NCBI GenBank assembly: GCA_029551925.1
Contig: JAKPEO010000049.1
Location: forward strand, 1 to 5,806
Length of the DNA: 5,806 nucleotides
Source of the DNA: a bacterium
Lineage (GTDB): Bacteria > JAGOBX01
Reading direction: 5' to 3'
The notes beneath the pieces are model-generated. The model searched no databases. It saw only the letters and a program-made list of their open reading frames with translations, and was not told the origin of the DNA. This document shows, piece after piece, positions 1 to 4,317 of the stretch; the first letter of the stretch is position 1; the number at the start of each line of letters is the position of its first letter. The position numbers and the translations under genes are program-made.

Positions 1-240
1 ATTATCTAATAATTTGATTTCAAATTCGTTTTTATATTCGTTCCATAAATCTAAATTTATGCTTTTTGTAAATAGAGTTATGTCATATTTTGTTTTATCT
101 AATAAATTAGCACACCACATAACTACATTTTGTGAGCCGCGCTTACAATTTAATTCTGGATATATTATTGCCAATTTTAGTTTTTTAGCACTTTTTTTTG
201 TTGGAAGAATTTTATTGCTTACTATTTCTTTTTGTTCCAC
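1..240 (-). CDS. Glycosyltransferase (GT4-like), N-terminal part only, runs off the left edge
   Basis: The minus strand is open from a GTG at 240-238 to the window edge, giving 80 codons. After a basic 20-residue lead it reads LKLAIIYPELNCKRGSQNVV, then WCANLL and YDITLFTK. This is the usual opening of GT-B fold glycosyltransferases of the GT4/group 1 type: a first beta strand ending in a Pro-containing loop, a Gly-rich turn where acceptor or donor contacts lie (residues about 21-40), a helix with conserved Asn-Leu, then a second strand (D-I-T-L-F). Such enzymes transfer sugar from a nucleotide donor, typically for surface polysaccharide or LPS, at the cytoplasmic membrane face. An in-frame TAG at 261-259 bounds the start. 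Only GTG, or an unusual ATT, is available before the conserved core, and no good ribosome site is seen, so the exact start is uncertain. The catalytic C-terminal domain is outside the window, so substrate cannot be inferred. Confidence 0.8.
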   Translation of the reverse strand, partial: MEQKEIVSNKILPTKKSAKKLKLAIIYPELNCKRGSQNVVMWCANLLDKTKYDITLFTKSINLDLWNEYKNEFEIKLLDN

Positions 241-264
241 AATTTTTTTGATTTTATTTAGAAT

Positions 265-292
265 ATACTAAAAGTCAAGATAAAAAAATCAA
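265..292 (-). promoter_or_regulatory. Possible promoter of the glycosyltransferase gene
   Basis: On the minus strand, TTGATT (292-287) and TAGTAT (270-265) are separated by 16 bases and lie just upstream of the GTG start. The match to sigma70 consensus is moderate, in sequence where such matches are common by chance. Confidence 0.3.
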
Positions 293-304
293 GCAACTTT
301 TACT

Positions 305-361
305 TTATTTTAAGACAAAATTAATCCCCGCCGCATTACCATTATAACTTGGTAAGGACAT
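305..361 (-). other. Very short open frame, 18 codons, not recognised
   Basis: ATG at 361-359 opens MSLPSYNGNAAGINFVLK and ends in TAA at 307-305. The composition looks protein-like and the stretch is less AT-rich than its surroundings. No ribosome site is present, and a TAA lies two codons before the ATG. It may be the tail of a lost gene or chance. A small inverted repeat TTACC/GGTAA (336-340, 351-355) lies inside it. Confidence 0.15.
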
Positions 362-411
362 AAATTAACAATAACCTAATGTTCGCGCAAAAAATTATAT
401 TTATAAAAAAA

Positions 412-600
412 ATAATTGAGCGCATTTAATAAGATATAGATTCATAATTATAAAGATAAATATTTGTCATATTTAATCGTTCTAAAAAAGCGTTCAACAA
501 AAATATTATCAAGCGCTCTGCCAGTAGAGTTCATTGAAATTTTTATATTTCTATCAATAAGAATTTGGCAAAAATTTTCTTTAAACGCTCTAATTAATCA
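412..600 (-). pseudogene. Decayed IS3-family transposase (OrfB, DDE integrase core), C-terminal remnant
   Basis: Read on the minus strand, codons from 591 down to 451 give an uninterrupted piece containing RAFKENFC, IKISMN, GRALDNIFVERFF and RTIKYD. This is the hallmark C-terminal block of IS3-family OrfB: ISM-x3-GRALDN-x-F-x-ERFWRxxKY. The Glu of VERFF (codon 495-493) is the third acidic residue of the D,D(35)E catalytic triad. The remnant is dead. A TGA (600-598) interrupts the 5' side, where the family normally has DQGSQFTS. After KYD the match moves to another frame (IYLYNYESISY, as in the family's Y-L-x-x-Y-E-S stretch) and ends in a stop. About 20 residues are then missing before ALNY (423-412), the start of the usual HxALNYxTP ending. 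No first two Asp residues, OrfA or terminal inverted repeats were found. The plus-strand open frame over this interval is only its shadow. Confidence 0.82.
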
Positions 601-1073
601 AAAAATATGGGATAAACTAATTTCTAAACTTCTTTTACTTAATAAAATTATTATAGGCGATTTTAAAAAAAATCTTTATTTCACCTGTGCTTCGCTCCTT
701 TGTAAATGCAAAAATAAAAAAAATGGGTTGCTCCTGGTCTTGTAACTCATTTATCAATTAAATATATGAAAATAAAACATCTAATTTTTATCTAAAAAAA
801 GAGTGGGTTAAAGTAATGGAAAGCATTATATTAAAAATTATTCTAACTGGTGGAACTTAATATTTGAAATTTCATTTTCGAATTTTAAAATCTTCAAATT
901 ACAAAAAGAGAAGATAAAAAATACTAAAAAATAATGTTTTGCCTTACTTACGAAATAAAAATTTTTGTATTGTATTTTTTGTGTCAATTTATTAGTGATA
1001 TGCTTTTTTTTAAGTATTTTTGGTTGCTTTCTGACTTACGAAAAATATTTGTTCTTCAGAACTAAAAAAATGC
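601..1073. other. AT-rich stretch without a recognisable gene
   Basis: No intact gene was found on either strand. Items seen: a stop-free plus-strand frame at 812-934 with protein-like composition (NYSNWWNLIFEI) but no start codon and no family recognised; an inverted repeat ATTTGAA/TTCAAAT (862-868, 893-899); and a 9-bp direct repeat CTTACGAAA at 947-955 and 1035-1043, each followed by an A/T-rich stretch containing TTTGT. Remnant transposon DNA is likely given the neighbouring IS3 fragment, but this is inference. Confidence 0.4.
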
Positions 1074-1102
1074 TTGACAAAATCATATAATGATATTATT
1101 AT
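1074..1102 (+). promoter_or_regulatory. Strong sigma70-type promoter driving acr3
   Basis: A perfect -35 TTGACA (1074-1079), a 17-base spacer and a -10 TATTAT (1097-1102, 5 of 6 consensus) point to a start of transcription near 1108-1110. This leaves an untranslated leader of about 150 nt before the acr3 ATG. It is the best promoter in the window. Confidence 0.75.
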
Positions 1103-1115
1103 ATATTTATATGAT
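1082..1115. promoter_or_regulatory. Inverted repeat over the acr3 promoter, candidate operator
   Basis: Perfect 9-base arms ATCATATAA (1082-1090) and TTATATGAT (1107-1115) flank the -10 box with 16 bases between them. The left arm also forms a tighter dyad, ATCAT-ATA-ATGAT (1082-1094), inside the promoter spacer. Acr3 genes are typically repressed by ArsR-family dimers that bind such AT-rich dyads over the promoter. Binding by ArsR is inferred; no arsR gene is in the window. Confidence 0.45.
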
Positions 1116-1141
1116 TATAAAATGATACATAATAGAAAAAA

Positions 1142-1170
1142 AACATTACAATATCAACGATTGTAATATT
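1142..1170 (+). repeat. Hairpin in the acr3 leader
   Basis: The left arm AACATTACAAT (1142-1152) and right arm ATTGTAATATT (1160-1170) pair at 10 of 11 positions around a 7-base loop. It lies 30-60 nt into the predicted acr3 transcript, so it could be an RNA stem or a second protein-binding dyad. No T-run follows directly (one is at 1193-1201), so a terminator or attenuator role is weakly supported. Confidence 0.4.
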
Positions 1171-1209
1171 AAACGAGCGCGTAAGGAAGTAATTTTTTTT
1201 TACATTAAA

Positions 1210-1243
1210 CTGTCAACTGGCTACTGACGCGACTGATGACTGA
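1210..1243 (+). repeat. Degenerate heptamer tandem repeat upstream of acr3
   Basis: The sequence divides into units CTGTCAA, CTGGCTA, CTGACGCGA, CTGATGA and then CTGA. That is a CTG-headed repeat with period 7 and one 9-base unit. It resembles the short tandemly repeated repetitive sequences known from intergenic DNA of several bacterial groups. It ends 6 bases before the acr3 ribosome site. Confidence 0.5.
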
Positions 1244-1260
1244 AAAATGGGGTGATTTAA

Positions 1261-2334
1261 ATGAATAAATTATGCGAAACAACAGTTAAAATTGAAGCAG
1301 GAAATTCCGGTATCAGTTTTTTTGAACGGTATTTGACAATATGGGTAGCGTTATGTATTATTGCCGGTGTGGCAATTGGACAATATGCTCCTGTTATAAC
1401 AAATATGCTTGCAAAATTTGAGTATTATCAAGTTTCTATACCCGTTGCAATTCTTATCTGGCTTATGATTTATCCGATGATGTTGAAGATTGATTTTAAA
1501 AGCATAGTGAATGCAACTACGAAACCTAAAGGACTTTTTGTAACCTGCGTAACAAACTGGTTGATAAAACCTTTTACAATGTATGCCATCGCGGCATTTT
1601 TTCTATATACCGTATTTCAAAATTTTATTGATGCAGCGCTTGCCAAAGAGTATGTTGCCGGAGCTATATTATTAGGCGCCGCGCCCTGCACTGCTATGGT
1701 TTTTGTGTGGAGCCATCTTACTAAAGGCGACCCTGCTTATACGCTTGTTCAGGTTGCAGTCAATGATTTGATAATTTTAATTGCATTTACTCCTATAGTT
1801 GCTTTTTTACTTGGAATTGGCGGCGTTACTATTCCATGGAATACATTGATTTTATCAGTTGTATTGTTTGTAGTTATACCGCTTGCTTTTGGTTTTATTA
1901 CAAGAACGGCTATTATTAATGCAAAAGGCATTGATTATTTTAATAAAAATTTTATTCCAAAATTCGAGAACATTACAATAATAGGATTATTATTAACGCT
2001 TGTTATAATTTTTTCTTTTCAGGGGAAAATAATTTTAGGGAATCCGCTGCATATCGCGCTTATTGCGGTTCCACTGATAATTCAAACATTTTTAATATTT
2101 TATATTGCGTATATCTGGGCAAAATTTTGGAAACTGCCGCATAATATTGCAGCACCGGCAGGTATGATAGGCGCAAGTAATTTTTTTGAATTAGCAGTTG
2201 CAGTCGCAATATCATTATTCGGTTTACAATCTGGCGCAACATTAGCAACTGTCGTTGGTGTGCTTGTAGAAGTGCCTGTTATGCTGATGCTGGTTAAAAT
2301 TGCGAATAATACAAAACATTGGTTTAAGAATTAG
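1261..2334 (+). CDS. acr3: Arsenite efflux permease of the ACR3 family
   Basis: This 357-residue polytopic inner-membrane protein has the usual length for ACR3 (BART superfamily, about ten membrane helices). It exports As(III), and in some members Sb(III), using the proton gradient. Diagnostic blocks are FFERYLTIWVALCI (20-33), the LMIYPMMLKIDF region (68-79), KPKGL and NWLIKPF (88-105), GAAPCTAMVFVWS (139-151), and ASNFFELAVAVAI (305-317) with VEVPVML (336-342). Cys143 and Glu310 correspond to the conserved Cys and Glu shown to be required in characterised ACR3 proteins. The start is supported by GGGGTGA (1249-1255) 5 bases before ATG. Upstream lie a strong promoter and a dyad. The gene appears to be alone: no arsR, arsC or arsD lies beside it, and its stop codon falls within a heptamer repeat, so any former partner downstream may have been lost. 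Codon use is AT-rich like its neighbours. ArsB is excluded by size and motifs. Confidence 0.95.
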   Translation: MNKLCETTVKIEAGNSGISFFERYLTIWVALCIIAGVAIGQYAPVITNMLAKFEYYQVSIPVAILIWLMIYPMMLKIDFKSIVNATTKPKGLFVTCVTNWLIKPFTMYAIAAFFLYTVFQNFIDAALAKEYVAGAILLGAAPCTAMVFVWSHLTKGDPAYTLVQVAVNDLIILIAFTPIVAFLLGIGGVTIPWNTLILSVVLFVVIPLAFGFITRTAIINAKGIDYFNKNFIPKFENITIIGLLLTLVIIFSFQGKIILGNPLHIALIAVPLIIQTFLIFYIAYIWAKFWKLPHNIAAPAGMIGASNFFELAVAVAISLFGLQSGATLATVVGVLVEVPVMLMLVKIANNTKHWFKN

Positions 2335-2357
2335 TTGTTAGTTGTCTGTCGTCAGTT
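2332..2357 (-). repeat. Degenerate heptamer tandem repeat at the acr3 3' end, inverted relative to the upstream one
   Basis: Read on the minus strand this is CTGACGA, CAGACAA, CTAACAA, CTAA, a period-7 series of the same kind as the one at 1210-1243 but in opposite orientation. The plus-strand TAG stop of acr3 (2332-2334) lies inside it. Confidence 0.45.
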
Positions 2358-2382
2358 TCCATTTTTAAATTTAAAACAATAA

Positions 2383-2603
2383 TTATTTAATTTAACAAAA
2401 AATAATTATACAAAAGTTAACAAATATATTAAAAACACTGATTTAAAATATTCAAATATAAGATCAAATAATATTCCTTATATAGATAACCTAACTGATA
2501 TTCTGGGAAAATACAAGAATACTTATTAATCAAATTAAAAGAAAAAATTATAAATATGATTAATACAAATGAGTTAATGGAAGTAATTTTAAATGGAGAA
2601 TAG
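2383..2603 (+). pseudogene. Frameshifted coding remnant, unidentified
   Basis: Two plus-strand frames look coding and join in the middle. The first is open from 2383 and contains NKYIKNTDLKYSN and IPYIDNLTDILGK (2479-2511) before a TAA at 2527. The second runs 2499-2603 with GKIQEYLLIKLKEK and NTNELMEVILNGE, then TAG. Both read GK at the crossing (about 2505-2511), so a one-base indel there would restore a continuous protein tail of about 70 residues. There is no start codon or ribosome site, and the 5' side ends at a TAA (2380-2382) just beyond the heptamer repeat. The amphipathic, Lys-rich tail resembles many C-terminal helices and I do not recognise the family. The opposite-strand open frame here is less protein-like. 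Confidence 0.4.
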
Positions 2604-2612
2604 TGCCCGCTA

Positions 2613-2732
2613 CTAACCAGCGATTTTGATGGGAGGGATTTGACCAGAGTGAACAAATTTATAGACGGTATGTTCATCTATCTGTAAATATTCAACCACT
2701 TGTTTAACCGTCATTATTTCTTTTTCTTCCAT
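2613..2732 (-). CDS. Excisionase-family helix-turn-helix protein, 39 codons, probably truncated
   Basis: From ATG at 2732-2730 the minus strand encodes 39 residues with MTVKQVVEYLQIDEHTVYKF (7-26) and HSGQIPPIKIAG (28-39). This is the typical start of the MerR-like HTH_17 / 'excisionase family' DNA-binding domain: helix, turn, recognition helix with VYKF, then the G-x-IP-x-x-K wing. Family members normally continue with a Trp-Arg-Phe strand and a final helix (about 55-70 residues). Here a TAG, followed at once by a second TAG, cuts the wing after Ala-Gly. The start is supported by AAAAGGA (2747-2741) 8 bases upstream; a much longer open frame upstream crosses the tRNA gene and is not credible. 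Such proteins act as excisionases, plasmid or phage regulators, or antitoxin-like partners. The stub probably cannot bind DNA well and may be a pseudogene. Confidence 0.7.
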   Translation of the reverse strand: MEEKEIMTVKQVVEYLQIDEHTVYKFVHSGQIPPIKIAG

Positions 2733-2770
2733 AACAAAAATCCTTTTCTTAAAATACAATTTCTCATAAA

Positions 2771-2799
2771 ATCTTACTAAAATATACAAAAAAACACAA
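2771..2799 (-). promoter_or_regulatory. Possible promoter of the helix-turn-helix stub
   Basis: Minus-strand TTGTGT (2799-2794) and TAAGAT (2776-2771) are 17 bases apart, about 40 bases upstream of the ATG. The spacing is right but both boxes are moderate matches. Confidence 0.3.
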
Positions 2800-2851
2800 T
2801 GATTATAAAGTTGTTTTTTTATAAAAATAAAATTCTTTATAGGGTTGTGTG

Positions 2852-2967
2852 GAAGAAATAGACACATAAACTTTGCCGATGTAATTGGCGAAGGGAAACT
2901 GCCACGCTGAAAATGTGGCAGTATATAAAAGGAGCAGTGTAAGGTTGTCCCCTGTGTCCAAATCTTC
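2852..2967. ncRNA. Candidate structured RNA (nested multi-helix fold), strand undecided
   Basis: Five pairings nest without conflict. They are GAAGA/TCTTC (2852-2856, 2963-2967); GACACA/TGTGTC (2861-2866, 2953-2958), separated from the first by a 4x4 internal loop; hairpin CTTTGCC/GGCGAAG (2871-2877, 2887-2893, one G-U on the plus strand); GGGAAAC/GTTgTCCC (2893-2899, 2944-2951, one bulged G); and hairpin CTGCCAC/GTGGCAG (2899-2905, 2915-2921). Adjacent helices share one base at 2893 and at 2899, so one pair must give way at each junction. The composition is much richer in G+C than the flanks, as is typical of structured RNAs in AT-rich genomes. It matches no RNA class I can name. Minus-strand expression could come from tRNA read-through. 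A mobile hairpin repeat or decayed gene remains possible. Confidence 0.3.
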
Positions 2968-3052
2968 AATGTGGATATTATTTTTTTTATTCTTTCTTTT
3001 GACTGATGAATTGTTTTGGTAAACTTATAGGAATAGTTCGTATTGTTTAAAA

Positions 3053-3128
3053 TGGCTCCGATGGACGGACTCGAACCGCCGACCCGATGGTTAACAGCCA
3101 TCTGCTCTACCGACTGAGCTACATCGGA
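3053..3128 (-). tRNA. tRNA-Asn (anticodon GTT)
   Basis: The 76-base gene folds perfectly on the minus strand: acceptor TCCGATG/CATCGGA (3128-3122, 3063-3057), D arm GCTC/GAGC, anticodon arm GATGG/CCATC with loop CTGTTAA (anticodon GTT at 3095-3093), a five-base variable loop and T arm GGCGG-TTCGAGT-CCGTC. The discriminator is G and the CCA end is encoded (3055-3053). It decodes AAC/AAT. A promoter lies just upstream; no terminator is visible downstream. Confidence 0.97.
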
Positions 3129-3147
3129 ACAAATAATTTATGTTGAC

Positions 3148-3175
3148 ACTATATAAAAAAATAAAAAAAAGTCAA
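3148..3175 (-). promoter_or_regulatory. Promoter of tRNA-Asn
   Basis: Minus-strand TTGACT (3175-3170), a 16-base spacer that is almost pure T/A, and TATAGT (3153-3148) place a start of transcription about 12-14 bases upstream of the mature tRNA 5' end. Both boxes are close to sigma70 consensus. Confidence 0.6.
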
Positions 3176-3246
3176 GTATTTTTTTATTTTTTTTCTTTGC
3201 GAGTGCAGTAAAAAATTGTTCCAAATAAATTGCGCTGAATAGCAAT

Positions 3247-3264
3247 CGCAAATTTTAATTTGCG
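3247..3264. repeat. Near-perfect palindromic hairpin
   Basis: CGCAAATT (3247-3254) and AATTTGCG (3257-3264) pair fully across a 2-base centre. The sequence is followed by a second dyad at 3279-3297. It looks like a REP-type intergenic element; function is unknown. Confidence 0.5.
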
Positions 3265-3310
3265 TGTTTGTATATTTACGCCGATGTAAAATCGACGACT
3301 ACAATGCTTA

Positions 3311-3368
3311 TTTGCGTTCTTTGCGGTTAAAAATAATTCACCGCAAAGGCACCAAGCGCGCAAAGATT
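3311..3368. repeat. CGCAAAG-type dispersed repeat, inverted pair
   Basis: CTTTGCGGT (3319-3327) and ACCGCAAAG (3340-3348) form a perfect 9-base stem with a 12-base loop. The right side continues as GGCACCAAGCGCGCAAAG. This matches the well-known family of intergenic repeats built from CACCGCAAAG / GACGCAAAG units found in many bacterial genomes. Confidence 0.65.
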
Positions 3369-3423
3369 TTTTAACAAAAAAAAATAAAATTTTATTAGTT
3401 TTTTATTTAATTTTTTCTTTTTT

Positions 3424-3488
3424 GTGTCTTCGCGTCACTTCGTGTCTTAGTGTTAAAAAAAAAAATAAACACTAAGACACCAAGAAAA
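3424..3488. repeat. CACTAAGACAC-type dispersed repeat, long inverted pair
   Basis: Arms at 3438-3454 and 3468-3484 pair at 16 of 17 positions (core GTGTCTTAGTGTT / AACACTAAGACAC) around a 13-base A-rich loop. The left arm extends outward as a second unit, GTGTCTTCGCGTCA (3424-3437). On RNA from either strand this would be a strong stem. Confidence 0.7.
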
Positions 3489-3566
3489 AATAAGCCACTA
3501 AAAAGAATTTTTTTTATTCAATCGTAATATAAAAAAATATTTTTATTTATATTTTTTTTATTTCTT

Positions 3567-3586
3567 CTTTGCGGCTTCGCGGTGAA
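3567..3586 (-). repeat. Single CGCGAAG/CGCAAAG-type repeat unit at the operon end
   Basis: The minus strand reads TTCACCGCGAAGCCGCAAAG, a single copy of the same repeat family as at 3340-3368, placed 13 bases after the stop codon of the CcdA-like gene. It has no pairing partner close by. Confidence 0.55.
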
Positions 3587-3599
3587 AAATAACGGTTAA

Positions 3600-4292
3600 T
3601 TAATTCAAAATGATATATACTGCAACAATAATAAAGATTATTCCTGCTATTTTTTTAAATATTATCCCAGATTTTTGAATATTGCCTGAGCCCACGATAT
3701 TTTTAACAAATGAAGTAGCGCAGCCGCCAATCATTACGGGTATGCAGTGCCCTATAGCAAAAACAATGATTAATGCAATACCGCGCAGCATTGTATTTTG
3801 CAAAGCGGTCAATGCGAGCATCGGCATTATAAAACCGAATGTGCATGGACCAGACACTATTCCATAAGTCAATCCCAATAAAAACGCCCCGATAGCGCCG
3901 CGTTTTTTAGTTTGGATTTTATGTAAGCCAGAGATATTTAGCGGAAATAATCCAAATAAATGAAACGCTACAATTATAAAAATTGCGCTAATTATATATT
4001 TCCAAATATCCCCCACGCTCCCCAGCATTCTGCCTAATAGCGAAGTAATCAGTCCGATTAGCGTAATGGAAATAAATAATCCAATAACAAATACTAACGA
4101 ATACCAAAATGCGTTTTTTATTTTTTTTTCGTCAGTAAATCCCGCAATATATCCAATAATAAGCGGAATAGTCGCTAAATGACAAGGGCTGAATACTACG
4201 CTCAATATGCCCCACATAAATGCCGCTATATAAGCTATATACCCGCTTTGATTTAAAGAAACGCTCACTTTCAAAAAAATTTCTTCTAACAT
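3600..4292 (-). CDS. CcdA/DsbD-type thiol-disulfide transfer membrane protein
   Basis: A 230-residue membrane protein with about six helices (roughly 18-50, 62-85, 95-118, 133-160, 168-192, 210-229). Family members carry reducing equivalents from cytoplasmic thioredoxin across the inner membrane to periplasmic thiol proteins, for cytochrome c maturation or disulfide reduction. The two signature Cys are present in equivalent places of the two repeat halves: FSPCHLATIPL (Cys37) and SGPCTFGF (Cys150). Extra Cys183 and Cys191 (GHCIPVMIGGCA) lie in the fifth helix. Size fits the minimal CcdA form without the alpha and gamma domains of DsbD. It starts 25 bases after the prepilin peptidase stop and is the last gene of the run; no good ribosome site is seen, so translation may be coupled. 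Some CcdA-like proteins (ArsG group) move organoarsenicals and acr3 lies 1.3 kb away, but their orientation and operons differ, so I do not assign that role. Confidence 0.88.
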   Translation of the reverse strand: MLEEIFLKVSVSLNQSGYIAYIAAFMWGILSVVFSPCHLATIPLIIGYIAGFTDEKKIKNAFWYSLVFVIGLFISITLIGLITSLLGRMLGSVGDIWKYIISAIFIIVAFHLFGLFPLNISGLHKIQTKKRGAIGAFLLGLTYGIVSGPCTFGFIMPMLALTALQNTMLRGIALIIVFAIGHCIPVMIGGCATSFVKNIVGSGNIQKSGIIFKKIAGIIFIIVAVYIILN

Positions 4293-4317
4293 TTTTTTAG
4301 GATGTTGATTTATATTT

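Larger units (their letters stand above)
2733..3052. other. Gene-free interval between the HTH stub and tRNA-Asn
   Basis: Most of this interval is extremely AT-rich. A GC-richer island at about 2841-2975 stands out and is annotated separately as a possible structured RNA. In plus-strand frame the island can also be read as CGRNRHINFADVIGEGKLPR and onward, but with two stops, so it could instead be a decayed gene or mobile repeat. No terminator for the tRNA was seen on the minus strand. Confidence 0.4.
3181..3599. other. Gene-free interval filled with short dispersed repeats
   Basis: No coding frame was recognised. The interval holds an 18-base palindrome-type hairpin, a small dyad CGCCGAT/ATCGACG (3279-3285, 3291-3297), and at least three clusters of CGCAAAG / CACTAAGACAC-type repeats, separated by long A or T runs. 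It lies downstream of both the tRNA promoter and the minus-strand operon end, so some hairpins may also act in transcript termination. No canonical stem plus U-run was seen right after the operon's last stop codon. Confidence 0.6.

Noticed and set aside
14-271. Plus-strand open frame of 85 codons
   Set aside because: It is antisense to the glycosyltransferase N-terminus, whose minus-strand translation carries a clear family signature; the plus-strand product is Phe/Ser/Leu-rich shadow sequence.
464-745. Plus-strand open frame of 93 codons starting at TTG
   Set aside because: It is antisense to the IS3 transposase remnant, lacks a ribosome site and resembles no protein family.
812-934. Possible C-terminus of an IS256-type transposase (NYSNWWNLIFEI)
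   Set aside because: The resemblance rests on scattered Asn/Trp/Phe positions only, with no catalytic motif and no start; not enough to call.
1108-1167. Short leader peptide starting at the ATG at 1123
   Set aside because: Only 14 codons, with no ribosome site and no regulatory codon run; the overlap with the leader hairpin is probably incidental.
2429-2677. Minus-strand open frame of 82 codons
   Set aside because: It overlaps the HTH stub in another frame and lies antisense to the better-looking plus-strand remnant.
2733-3101. Long N-terminal extension of the helix-turn-helix frame
   Set aside because: It would run through the tRNA-Asn gene; the ATG at 2732 has a good ribosome site and begins the conserved domain.
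3438-3484. CRISPR-like or terminator reading of the strong inverted repeat
   Set aside because: There are no regularly spaced identical repeats with unique spacers, and it lies over 100 bases past the operon stop without a U-run directly after the stem on that strand.
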